From positions 744,001-808,000 of the forward strand of contig NC_085885.1 of NCBI RefSeq assembly GCF_035222275.1: a stretch of 64,000 bases of DNA, written 5' to 3'. Origin of the DNA: Podospora bellae-mahoneyi. Lineage: Eukaryota > Ascomycota > Sordariomycetes > Sordariales > Podosporaceae. Under the pieces are notes generated by a model. That model had not been told where the DNA came from. It did no database searches and was given only the letters and a program-made list of their open reading frames with translations. A program made the translations under genes and the position numbers. This document shows, piece by piece, positions 1 through 10,108 of the stretch (the stretch's first letter is position 1; each line of letters begins with the position of its first letter).

Positions 1-605
1 GGACCTCCCCCCTGATTGGGGCTGAAACTGGCCCATGGAAAGGGTATCTGGAACGCGCAAGGCTCAGTCGTAGGGCCAAACTACCGGGCCGTAGCATCGA
101 GGTCTTGCTACTAAGTTTTGACGCGTTCCTAGCGGGATGATGTCAAAGCCACGTCTGTGGGACATTAACGAAGCAAGTCATAATGGAGGTTCAGATTGGA
201 TTTCTTGATATTGCGCGCAAGACGGGATGCTATATGCATTAGCAATGCCCAACCCGACTATCGTGCTTGGATGTAGCTTACGAATTACTACACCCAGACC
301 CCTTCATGAACGAATCTCCAATGGCATTGTAGCCAGTAGATCAAATGAGTCCCGAACAAGTGGTGATGTGTCGGCCTCTCTCCTCCATCCCAAACCAGGC
401 GTCGAATTGGCCACAGGGTGGTTTCTCAAACTGAGATCATTGCACCATCGTTTTCCTGCAAGATTCACAGAGTCAGGAGATGTTGGGGAACGGTGGCAGG
501 TGAAAAGTGCAGACGTCGGGCAGCGGAATGCGGGGAGCCATCACCGCTGACATGCAGTAAGATGTTTCACATGTCTCGCAAAAAAGAGCTGTCCATTTCC
601 TCCCA
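1..605. other. Left edge, no gene recognised
   Basis: No reading frame here has recognisable protein features. The short open frames overlap one another on both strands and look fortuitous. The right part is probably the 3' UTR of the leftward prefoldin gene. Confidence 0.5.
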
Positions 606-1193
606 TCATGTCTCGAGGTTGATAGTCTTTCCAAATCGCGCATACAGCTCCACCTTCAGCTGCGTCATTTCCCCCCGAATGGTGGCCATCTTGTCCTCCA
701 ACTCCCCGATTTCCTCCTCGATCTTGGCTGTTGAGAGGCCAAGGAGCTCCTGTGCCTGTGGTAGCGGCAGGTGGAAGAAGGCGTCTCCAATCTTGTACCT
801 GGTAAATGTCAGAGCATGTGGCGGGAGATAATGATGCACGAAGCAGAGAAAAACTCACGGAACAAGGTCATCCTCGTCGGCGAGCTCAAGCTCCGTCGTG
901 ATGTCGTCAAGCTCTTCCTTTTCTTTCTGTGCGGGGTTCAGCAAGGCTAGTTTCTGAAGCTGTGAACAGAGTTGTCTCACGTTTTTTACTTTGAGCTCCT
1001 CCTCGAGTGTGAGTTCGTGGGAGTGGAGGCGGCTGAATTTATTGATCTTGTCCTGATCCTCACGGCGGACCTCGATCTCATCGCCTACTGCATCCTCCTC
1101 CTCCTTGGTCAACTGGGTGAGAGTTAGCAATGTTGGCAGCAGAATTCACAGGCCCATCGACGGAAATCTTACCATTCTCCTGCTCAAATTCAT
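606..1193 (-). CDS. GIM3: Prefoldin subunit 4
   Basis: Beta-type subunit of the hexameric prefoldin (GimC) co-chaperone, which passes unfolded actin and tubulin to the cytosolic chaperonin CCT. My model has four exons (1193-1173, 1112-981, 926-859, 798-606) and gives 137 residues, the usual size for the family (about 130-140). The N-terminal coiled coil holds REDQDKINKFSRLH, the beta-hairpin region holds DEDDLVPYKIGDAFF, and the C-terminal coil ends QLKVELYARFGKTINLET. These match human PFDN4 and yeast Gim3 as I remember them. The first exon carries only seven codons (MNLSRRM). The 54-nt intron at 927-980 is in frame and stop-free, so a naive frame reads through it. I removed it because it starts GTGAGA, ends CACAG and would break the coiled coil. 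The gene is divergent from the CENP-W-like gene. Confidence 0.88.
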
Positions 1194-1549
1194 CTTGGCG
1201 AGTTTTGTCTATTTCCCTCTATTCCACGCAACAAGGATATCTGGAAGTTCAAGAAGGGCTGTCGTCTTGGTCAGGCAGAAAGCTGTCGTTCAACTCAGTG
1301 GGATGGGGGGGACCCCACCATCAGAGATCTACAAGGTTGAAGGTGGAGCGAGGTCTGTTTATTCTCCGATTGGCCAGACACCTTTGAACCCTGCAAGTCA
1401 ACAAACAAGCACCAGCACTTCTTTCATCATCATCAACCTCGTTTTCTCAATTCTCCTTGAAAGGTGTGGGTCTTTCATCTCATTTATCTATTGCTCTCTT
1501 CAGGAGTCACTGTGTGCCACGCGTTTTGTCAACAATTCCAGCAGTCAAA
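1194..1549. promoter_or_regulatory. Shared divergent promoter, prefoldin 4 / CENP-W-like gene
   Basis: Only 356 bp separate the two divergent start codons, so both promoters and 5' UTRs must lie here. The right half is pyrimidine-rich, as is common in fungal leaders. No specific factor site could be assigned. Confidence 0.5.
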
Positions 1550-1945
1550 ATGCCCGGTCACAAGCTGTATCCACGCGCGACAGTCAAGAAAATCGTCAAG
1601 GCTCACTCCAATTGCAGCGTGAGCAAGAACGCAGATGTCATGGTATGCCATTTTCAAGTCTTTATTCACGCGTGTTTTTGGGACTAACCAGGATTTAGAT
1701 CTTTCTGGACTACATGCTGTTTATGCAAAAGTAAGCTCATCATCACCCATCCCCATGAGATGGCACATACTGACTGAAAGTAGCCTGGTGAAAGAAGCCT
1801 CCATTGAAGCCAAAAAGGGTGGTGAAAGGGGCATCACGGCACGCAGTGTGAAGAAGGTGACAGCGGTAAGCAACCCTACTCTCGTTTGCAAAGCACTGGC
1901 TGACCTTGTGTTTTCTAGGATTCATTGGCCAAGTTCAAAGGATGA
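1550..1945 (+). CDS. CENP-W-like histone-fold kinetochore protein
   Basis: Small basic histone-fold protein. CENP-W pairs with CENP-T in the CCAN at centromeres. Four exons (1550-1642, 1699-1730, 1784-1865, 1919-1945) give 77 residues. The N-terminus MPGHKLYPRATVKKIVKAHS forms the first basic helix. The central long helix reads IFLDYMLFMQNLVKEAS, the third GITARSVKKVTADSL, and the protein ends KFKG. Length and pattern fit CENP-W (human 88 residues). Exon 2 is only 32 nt and the last exon 27 nt, so the gene is easily missed. All junctions close in frame and use GTATGC, GTAAGC and GTAAGC donors. Other histone-fold dimers (Dpb3/Dls1, CENP-S/X) are possible but longer. The family call is from memory of fungal homologues. 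Confidence 0.75.
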
Positions 1946-2728
1946 ATGACAAGCCAACAAGCCCAAGGGACCCAAAACTAGTTTTGCCGTTGGCTTCGTA
2001 TTATTGTATGCAGAGAATGGCTTGATGACGCCGTGTCTGTTCACTGAGGTCCGATCAAAGCCCGGCAGAGTGGGGATCAACCCGGCCGAGACGGAGCCCG
2101 CGACCGAGAGAGAGATCGAGTGTGGGGAGGTGTGCACCGAGATGGATGAATGCGAATATCTCGGAGTAGGAGACATTGTGTGACTGCAAATCAGAACATT
2201 TTATGTCTATAGGTGGGCACCATGCAGCTGGTAATCAAACCAATATAGATGGTTGAGTAGGCACCCGTTGTCTATGGTTATGCTGCCTTGTTGTTTCCTG
2301 CTGCTTCTGCACGGTTCCAAACCCTCAGCCTGAGCCTCCAAAGGGCAGCCAATCGTGTGTGAGGCGAGGACGGCTTGGCCCATGCTTTCAGAAATCCGGG
2401 GCGGGAAGGAGCTCCCAAAAGAAAGAAAGCACGCCGCTTGCTTTTGCAGCTTCAAATTTTCAAGTCGACTCTTTATCTACTTGATACCTTGCCTACATAA
2501 ACCTACCAATCTCTGTTTTTTCCGATTTCTGCTGAGAAGTCGTGAGCCAATCTCGAATTGCCACCATTTCTTGCATCCCACCTCCTCCCACCAAGCAACC
2601 TAGCCACCGACTCCATCCGTCTGGTCTCTACCCCACAATTAGCGGCGCCTTAAGACCAGAGCTCTCTGTTTGGGCTGAACACTCACCACAACACCACAGC
2701 TCAATTGTACTATTCACATCGAACCGCC
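1946..2728. other. Intergenic, promoter and leader of the YAG7-like gene
   Basis: No gene is seen. The last 250 bases before 2729 are pyrimidine- and A-rich with a typical fungal leader ending in an ACCGCCATGG start context. Confidence 0.5.
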
Positions 2729-4284
2729 ATGGCTCCCACTACTGTCCAGAATCCTCCGGCGCCCGTCGAGTCCAAAACCGCCCAGAAGAAGAAGGCCAAG
2801 GCCGCTGCTGCTGTCAAGGCCGCTGCCGGCACCGAGTCTCCTGCCCCTGCTTCCGTTGCCGGCGGCGAGAACCCAGATGACAGCTCTGAGAATGGCTACA
2901 TCCGCGAGCTTTCCAAGTAGGCAGTTAACCCAGACCAAATGTGTCGATTCAATTGCTGACGCATAGTGCTTGCAGGAACATCCGCAACCTCAACAAGAAG
3001 ATCGTAAGTTAGCTGCCACGCCACTCCCACCTCGCCTGCTCCCATCCGCTGACCGATTTCCCAGTCCAATGGTGCCAGAATCGAGAATTTGATCAACGAG
3101 CATAGTGGCAAGTCGCTCGAGGAGCTCGTAGCTGCCAAGATCATCAATGCCGACCAGGCTGCCTCGCACCTGAAACGCCCCTCCCTTCAGAACCAGCTCG
3201 CCCAGTTCGAGAAGGAGCTTGCCATGCACAAACAGATCGAGGCCGACCACCGTTCCCGTCTGAGCCAGCTGGAGACTACGCTGAAGGAGAAGTTCGAGAA
3301 GGAGAAGGAGGAGCTTGTTGCTGAGACAAAGCAAAAGGTCGAGGCCGAGGCCGACGAGAAACTGAGGGGCTACCTTTTGGCTCTCTCGCAGTTCCTTCGT
3401 CTCGCTGCTGCCCGCCGTCTCGCCGAGGCTGATAGCTCGATTGATGAGAATGCGGCTATCGAAGGTGTTCTTCTCCATATCTACTGTGGTGATAATGATT
3501 CCGTCACCGAGATGCTCAAGTTGGTCCAGGGATCAGATGAGCGCGTCCTTGGTGTTGAGGGGAGGTTACTGAAGACTACCTGCAAGTTGCTGATCAGTCG
3601 CTATTGTAAAAGGTGTGCTAACTCTTTGTAGTTGCCGATATCAAGGAGGAGGCTTATGCCCATCTGAACCCAAACTACAAGCGTCCCAAGCCAGCCGAGC
3701 CCGAGTTTGCGGAAGAGCTGAAGTTGGACGAGTACGAGTCGACCGTTTTGGTCGAGACTGACCCAACAGTTGCCAATGCCGGTCTCACCGAGGTTGACGA
3801 TGGCTCTGCCGTCGCTTTGACAAACGGCCATGGCCAGGACGCCTCGTCTGTTAGCGGCGGTGCTCCCGGCAACGCCGATGTCGCCGACAGCGCCGCCAAT
3901 GCCGCTGGCGAGAACCAGTGGGATACCGGCAACACCATCTCGGACTCGCAGGAATGGGTTAGTGTCAACGTTCCCCGCGATCTCAGCGAGACGGAGACCG
4001 GTGCGGCCGCTACGCCTGCCCAGCCTACTGCCCCGGTTACCAACCAGTCGTGGGCTGACGAGCATCCCGAGACGGCGGCCGAGGCTACCACCCCTGCCGA
4101 TGATGGATTTCACCAGGTCCCGAGCCGCAGCCGTGGCAGCCGTGATGGTGGCCACCGTGGTCGTGGCGGTTTCCGTGGCCGCGGTGGTGGTTTCCGCGGT
4201 GATGGCCGTGGACGCGGTCGTGGCCGTGGTGGTGATCGCGGGGGTCTCCCCTCGCGTCCTCGCCGGGAAGAAAGCCAGGGTTAG
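2729..4284 (+). CDS. YAG7-like protein with RGG tail
   Basis: Four exons (2729-2916, 2976-3003, 3065-3581, 3632-4284) give 461 residues. The N-terminus is low-complexity Ala/Lys-rich. Then follows IRELSKNIRNLNKKI and a helical region (residues about 60-250) with a Glu/Lys coiled coil. The C-terminal part is acidic and disordered, then an RGG box (residues about 420-455: GHRGRGGFRGRGGGFRG). I relate it to the fungal YAG7 family, which has a dimerisation domain, and loosely to caprin-like RNA-binding proteins. Exact function is unknown; an RNA-linked cytoplasmic role is inferred from the RGG box. The intron at 3582-3631 appears to be GC-AG: donor GCAAGT, branch-like GCTAAC, acceptor GTAG. Only this choice joins TTC-ADIKEEAY in frame. 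The RGG box is a plausible target of the PRMT family. Confidence 0.75.
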
Positions 4285-5014
4285 TAATCCTGGTCTGATC
4301 GTTTCTGGGATGGGCGCACACAGGGTTGATCTCGTCTCGCATCTCTGGTTGACCAGAGTGTTCGTCGTTGTGCATTTCATGGTTTTGACGGCGTTTCCCA
4401 TATGATTGCACGCACACATACCAAAAACAGGAATTCACACAGGAGCATGGCTTGTATGAGCTTTTTAGAAAGAGAAAAAGGAGGGTTACTTAATTTTCAT
4501 TGCGGCCGCTTCTGCGGGCCTTAATTGGCAATGTACATTACAAAGGGCATCAACAAAAAACGGAATCTGGAGGGAAACATCATGGGTGGCGCGGCGGAGA
4601 GATATGGTGGCAACTACAGGACATGAAATGGCGGGGCGGACGGACTTTATGAACAGGGTGAACAACATAATCAAGCAAAGTCCTAGGACGACACGGGACT
4701 TGCGAGACGAGCTTAATTAGGTTGGGCGTTTGTGAACTGCGGTTTATTTTTTGGTTTTTTTTATGGGCGCAGGTATGGAACGAGTTGCTTGTCTGGTGGG
4801 CTCTCTGGCTCTCTTTTTGAAGGGGAAAAAAAGGGGGTCTGGAGTTGTATCATAGGATGGGCGAAAATAAATACTTGGCTCATACTATTATTTGCGTGTG
4901 AATTGTGTTGTTGATTTTTGATGTCCCTGTCGCACCACCAAAACCATACACCCAGCAGCAACAGAGCCACGGTCCAATCAGGGCTGAAAGATACCTCTCG
5001 ACGGGGTGATTTCT
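4285..5014. other. Intergenic, convergent 3' ends
   Basis: This lies between the stop codons of two convergent genes (YAG7-like + and alkyltransferase -). No coding potential or structured element was recognised. Confidence 0.5.
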
Positions 5015-5617
5015 TTACTTGAACCCCCTGAACGGTGTCCCCAGGGCTCTCCCCTTGTCGTCGAATTTAACGCCTTCTCTTCTGAGGAGTTCTTTTTTCT
5101 CGATGAGGGTGTCTACGCCTCCTACACCGTCGGGGCTTTTGCGGGAGATTTTGCCTTTGAAGCCGCCTAGGAAGTTGCCGGTTGCCAGGACGCGGTGGCT
5201 TTATCCTCGAGTTAGCTTTCAAGTATAATGGAAGGGGGGGCAAACATACCAGGGAACCCCGGGAGCAAAGGGGTTTTTCCTTAGGGCGTTGCCGACTGCT
5301 CGGGGGGAAGACTTCAGATGTGTGGACAGTAAGGCGTAGGTTGTGAAGGAGCCTGGGGGGATGGTGAGGAGGAGGAGGTAGACATCTTTTTCGAAGGGGG
5401 TGATTTTGGGGGACGTGTTGATTAAGGTTTTGTAGTTGGGGGGTTGGGGGGCGGTGGAGATGGAGGAGTGTTTTTTTTTGGTGGTGGTTGTGGTGGTGGC
5501 GGTGGTTGTGAGGAGAGGGGTTGTTGTTGATGGGGGTGTGGGAGGGAAGAATGCTGGGGAGTCCCTGGGGGAGAGGAATGTGAAGGGGGTCGTTGGGGGG
5601 GCTGTTAGGGTTGTCAT
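5015..5617 (-). CDS. MGT1: O6-alkylguanine-DNA alkyltransferase (methylated-DNA--protein-cysteine methyltransferase)
   Basis: Suicide DNA-repair protein that moves the alkyl group from O6-alkylguanine to its own Cys. Two exons (5617-5250 and 5198-5015) with a 51-nt intron give 183 residues. The first 55 residues are low-complexity Thr/Pro. The winged-helix core then begins TPFEKDVYLLLLTIPPGSFT, continues SSPRAVGNALRKNP with the conserved recognition-helix Arg, and reaches the active-site motif PCHRV (Cys about 123). It closes with GNFLGGFKGKISRK. The Cys codon is split by the intron (TG in exon 1, C in exon 2). PCHRV, not PWHRV, marks a true methyltransferase instead of an alkyltransferase-like protein. 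It faces the module-repeat gene across a 1-kb divergent gap. Confidence 0.88.
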
Positions 5618-6616
5618 TGTGGCGTTGATTGGGCGGTTGATTCAAGTTGTGGTTTGGAGATGATGGAGGGAATGTCGATTATTGCTGTGAAGTCAAGCTC
5701 TGGGATGAGATGGGTTGGCGATTTATGGAGTTGATCAACGAAGCACAAAAACTGAAGCAAAAAGGTTATTGATTCAGCGGATGAATGGAGGTGTAAGAAA
5801 TTATTCCAAATTCTTGTGAGGAAAGTCAAACGGTGATCTTTGTCCATGGTTACCAAGACAGACCGATGTCACTCCAAGGGCGCGTCTCATCAAGCGTGCA
5901 CGTGGCTAGGAAGCGCGTCGATGGTGCGCTGTCACGTGATGCCACCCTCTAGATATCGATGAGACTGTCTTCAGCTCGTGGTCGATAGAACAACAAACAG
6001 GAAGAAAGTGGAATATCCAACCTTTTGCGGTTCGTATTATTTATACCGATCTATTCAGCTGGTACACACTCAAGGTTTCTTCGCCACTGGACAAGCAGGA
6101 GCTCACCGCTCGTTCTTTCCTCGTTCACAGAGCCTCGGTCAGAAACCGGGCAACAGGAAAGTGCAACTGGCATTTGTTGGCAGTTTCTGTTAACCCAAAG
6201 GGTGATTCGAGGCCAGAGACCCTTCTTAATTGTTGACTAGGCTTCCCACTTCAGGTTTTACTCCTTGAGAGGTTGCATTCGACCAATTCCACAGACGCTC
6301 ACCAAAATCTTCGTTTGGTTTCAACGACAGAAGCCTTTCAAATCCATCACAATACCATATACCATCATTCAAGATACCAGCAACCAAGTTCCCACTCCCA
6401 ATAAATCACGAGCAGCTGTAAGCCAAACGCTCAAGTTTCATGTGACGCAGATGTAACAGTGGCGCAAGAAGGCACGGAAAGATGGTGTCGACCCCGCGAC
6501 GCCCGGCCAAGCTGGTGACCGTCCCACCAACTGAATATATTACCCTATCTTCCCCATTACCAGACCCTACATGATCAATCTTGTCATCTTTCGACTCTTG
6601 GTCAACTAAACTCACC
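5618..6616. promoter_or_regulatory. Divergent promoter region, alkyltransferase / module-repeat gene
   Basis: This is 999 bp between divergent starts. A short open frame at 5614-5856 on the minus strand is not conserved-looking and is probably 5' UTR. No specific regulatory motif was identified. Confidence 0.45.
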
Positions 6617-8763
6617 ATGAACCGCAAAATCGAATGCCGGAGTGATGGGTGTGGAAATGAGGTCTTATTCCAGCCCACTCTTGAGGGGGGCTTCAACATC
6701 CATCAGCCGAACTTAGACCACTACCACTATCGCGATCATAGGAGATCGGTAGCTGGTGGGGGACATCTTTCTCCTTATTGCAAGCAACGTAAGGTCCCTC
6801 TCTTAGACATTGTGATGATGAGAAGGCGAACTGAGATGCGGTAGACACTTGTGTTCACTTCCACCGTGAAGAGTGCTGTACTAATAAGAAGCCTCCTCAT
6901 GACACCGTTTGTGCTGTTCGTATGTTGACCCTGAAATGTCAACCTGCCGTGTGATGTGATGGTGATTAACAATGCCATCAGATACGAGATGTCCCATCCC
7001 GGACTGTCATCAAGCTCGGGCTCAGTTTCTCGACCCCAACTTTGACCCCCTTTCGAATGCTGTGCCGAGATATGCTCGCTATGAAATGTGTGCTGACCGT
7101 ATGTCTTTTCTCTCGGTAACCAAAGCTTTGATTGCTTGCTGACTGTGGTTGCGAAGACAAATGCATTGTTCCGAGGTGCGCACAGCGAAGAGCGTCGATT
7201 GGTACTACCTTCTGTCAGGCTCGTGAGTATTTCCCTCCAATTCTGACACACAGAATGGTTACTGATATCATCAAGATGGGTGCAGAGCAGACGGATGTGG
7301 CAACGAGCGCCAGGACCAGCTTCATTGTTGTGAGAAACGTATGTGCAACCTCATTCTCTTCAAACTCTACGAAAGACGGTACTGATACGATAGCTCAAAA
7401 GACCGATGTCACGCCAGGGGTTGCGACTTGGTTGTGGAAGGCAACCATACCCTCTGTGCTCACCGTGGGTGCCGCCGCTGAACCCCATCATGGACAGCTG
7501 CTAACCACCAAATGCAGATATGACATGCGAGATGAACGGCTGCGGAGGAGCAAAGCATTTTGAACCCAACAAGAAGGAATATTTGCCGTATTGCACCAAC
7601 CGTATGTCCCTGCTTATTCATGAATTTTGGTGTCCAGTCTAACCATGACATTTTTCAGATGCCACCTGCCCAGTTGCCCGATGTAAGCAAACGAGACTGG
7701 ACCGACAGTCAGCTTTCTGCGATGACCATACCTGTCGAGAGAGGAGTTGCAACAAGAGCGCCAGAGTGAAGCCGTATTGTGATGATCGTTAGTCTTCTCC
7801 GTGCCCGTAACTGCAACCGAGACTGAGTTTGGACAGATCGATGTGCGGAAATCGACTGCGCCTATCCTATCGCCGACAAAACTGGAAGGTTTTGCCCACT
7901 GCGTAAGAGATATTTGCTTTGCCTTGACAAGTAGTACCGGATGCTAACATGAGAACAGATACTTGCCGAGCCGAAGACTGTCTAGAGTTCGTCAACAGTT
8001 TCTCCATATACTGTCAATCCCGTGAGACCATCTTATCTGACCGCCTCTCCGGCAGATAGCAGATACTGACATCAAATAGACGGCTGCTCCAAACCCAAAT
8101 GCCTCCAACAATCTATCGTCGAGTACCTCTGCCTAGACCGTAAGCCCATCCCCTCTCCCCAGAAACCGCCAACTAATTAACAAAATAGACCTCAAAAAAC
8201 ACTACACCGCCCTCGGCCGCCGCTCAGCCCTAACCCCAGCCTCCTCCCAATTCGGCACCGTTGCAACAAGCACCATAGCAGAGGACGACGATTCCTCCAC
8301 TTCAGACGACAACGACGAGAGACGCCCAGGAATAAGGAATGAACCCCCTAGCCTGAAAGGCGCCTACCCGTCCTCTTCGACGTTTAGCACCACCCACAGC
8401 CATACAAGATCAGCACCCATCTTTGCCCCTAACTCCAATTCTGGCAGCGGTGGAGGCAAAGAGACACCATTGACTATGAGGTCGAGGACAACACTCCAGA
8501 TTCATACTCAGAATAATACATCTGACCCTCATCACCCCTCGCCGTCGCAAAAGGGCCCGGGGTTTTACAAGGTGAACACTGCTGCTGATGGTGGTAGTGG
8601 TGGTGGTGGTGGTGATGGGTTGAGTGTTAGGGCACCGTCGCCCAAGCTTGTGCCTATGCCTCTGCCTGTTCCGAGCGACGATGGGAAGACAGGTTCGAGG
8701 CTGAAGCTCATGGAGGATATAGAGGGTATGGTGTACAATCCTGAGAAGGGGTGCTGGGAGTAG
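6617..8763 (+). CDS. Tandem Cys/His module protein, one module per exon (function unknown)
   Basis: I do not recognise this gene. Twelve exons (6617-6788, 6845-6919, 6982-7098, 7157-7222, 7276-7338, 7402-7464, 7518-7601, 7659-7787, 7837-7902, 7959-8021, 8080-8139, 8189-8763) close in frame to 510 residues. Residues 1 to about 319 are twelve copies of a module C-x4-C-x(7-39)-C-x2-H; copy 2 has x7 between its first two Cys. Examples are HTCRERSCNKSARVKPYCDD and HRCAEIDCAYPIADKTGRFC. The last His of each copy begins the next. Every intron (49-63 nt) is phase 1 and splits that His codon as C|AC or C|AT. Each copy could bind one zinc (CCCH). The spacing recalls the C-x4-C...C-x2-H fingers called WRKY19-like in plants and oomycetes, but that is analogy only. 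The 190-residue tail is Ser/Thr/Gly-rich and probably disordered. No signal peptide or membrane segment is seen, so it is probably nuclear or cytosolic. Start chosen for its CACCATG context. Confidence 0.82.
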
Positions 8764-9433
8764 TGGCCGTGCTAATTTACCTGTTGATTATTCCCATTTG
8801 TGAGATTGGAGTAGGTTGAAAGGAGAGAATCGTCCTTGATCGATTGCAAAGGGTAATTTATTATACCGTGATTTAACCGTGACCTCTATCTAACACGACG
8901 AATCGTGCCAACTTTATGATCCCCCTTCACCATTACTTGCCCAAGCGTGAGAATCTCTATGATTGATTGTAATGTTTTATATGAAAAAATATTGGAAACC
9001 AAAAAAAAGGCTCGGAGCCCGACGCAAGAAAAGCGAACAGCGGCCTTTCCTACTATAGCAAACCAAACACCAAACTTTAGTATAACAACGTAAGGCTAGA
9101 ACAACCTGGAACCCCGAATAGATAGCCCTTAACCAGACTTTTTACTTAAGGGCCACCCGCTCGGGGCTATTCCAGCCTCACGGTAATAGGCTAATTTTTG
9201 TTTTATCACAGTAGAAAAGGTCATTGTTCCCGTCTCTTGCGTAGGGCTCCGGCCCTTTTCCCTTTTTTTTTTGAAAAAAAAAAACAACTTTATACCCACT
9301 TATAGGCTCATGGGGAATCTCGATCGTTCGGTTACGCCACCACCTCTCGCAAACGCAATGACACTCCAAGCAAACATCCTCCTCCCCATCCATTCCCTTG
9401 TCCACCCCTTCCATAGATCCTGACCGACCCCTT
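8764..9433. other. Intergenic, convergent 3' ends
   Basis: Relatively AT-rich sequence between two convergent genes, with A and T homopolymer runs near 8999-9008 and 9260-9284. No gene seen. Confidence 0.5.
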
Positions 9434-10108
9434 TTAATCCCCAGTATCAACCTCCAAATCAACCTGCACCCCATTACTAACCCCGTAATCCCCCAGCGTG
9501 ATATGATCCTTAAACGGCCTCTCCCCCTGCCTCTTGAGCAAAATCTCGTGCGGCTCCCGGCCAACCTTCATGGCGACCATAATCTTGAACTGGCCGACCG
9601 TGTCGGAGGGAAAAGCGGGGATCTGGGCTTTGGTGCCCAGTCTATCATTCACCGTGACGACAATCATTTCTTCTTGTGGCACGGTGGGTTGCCTGGGCTT
9701 CTCCTTCTTTTCTTCTCTTGCCTTATCCCTTGGTCTGTCCCGTCGTGGCGAGCGCTCTCGTCTTGGGGAGCGGCGCCTGTCACGAGTGGCATCCCGTTCC
9801 CGGGGGGCAGCAGCAGAGTCGCGGTCTCGTCTGGTCGGGGAGCGATTTTGCCTCGAGCGATCATTGTTGCTGTCGCGGTCTCTATCCCGTCTATCATCCC
9901 GATCGCGATCACGCCGGGGCGAGCGGTCGCGGTAGCCGCGCTGAAGGTTCTTGTCGCTGCTGTCTCGACCACCGCCGTCGCGACTGTCTTCGCTAGTAGT
10001 AGGACGTTTCTCTTTCCATTTGAACCCGCCGCTGGCTTTTGGTCGTCTAGGCGGGGATCGACTTCGTGATCGTGACCGGCGACGAGGTGGTGGGTCTGCA
10101 TCCGCCAT
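9434..10108 (-). CDS. HUB1: RS-domain / HUB1 (UBL5) ubiquitin-like fusion protein
   Basis: HUB1/UBL5 is a ubiquitin-like protein that binds HIND elements of Snu66 and the helicase Prp5 non-covalently and tunes splice-site choice. This single-exon gene encodes 224 residues. Residues 1-147 are an RS/RD-rich arm ([31 protein letters not shown]). Residues 148-224 are a full HUB1 fold beginning MIVVTVNDRLGTKAQI, with FKDHITLGDYGVSNGVQVDL as its signature. Canonical HUB1 is about 73 residues and ends in a di-Tyr; here the end is VDLEVDTGD, so the di-Tyr is missing. The start at 10108 (CCAAAATGGCGG) is preferred; an in-frame upstream ATG at 10195 would add 29 residues. The RS arm could target the protein to nuclear speckles and bind SR proteins (inference). 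Confidence 0.87.
   Translation of the reverse strand: MADADPPPRRRSRSRSRSPPRRPKASGGFKWKEKRPTTSEDSRDGGGRDSSDKNLQRGYRDRSPRRDRDRDDRRDRDRDSNNDRSRQNRSPTRRDRDSAAAPRERDATRDRRRSPRRERSPRRDRPRDKAREEKKEKPRQPTVPQEEMIVVTVNDRLGTKAQIPAFPSDTVGQFKIMVAMKVGREPHEILLKRQGERPFKDHITLGDYGVSNGVQVDLEVDTGD

Noticed and set aside
9398-10069. 223-codon plus-strand frame over the HUB1 gene
   Set aside because: Antisense of the RS repeat; no recognisable domain.
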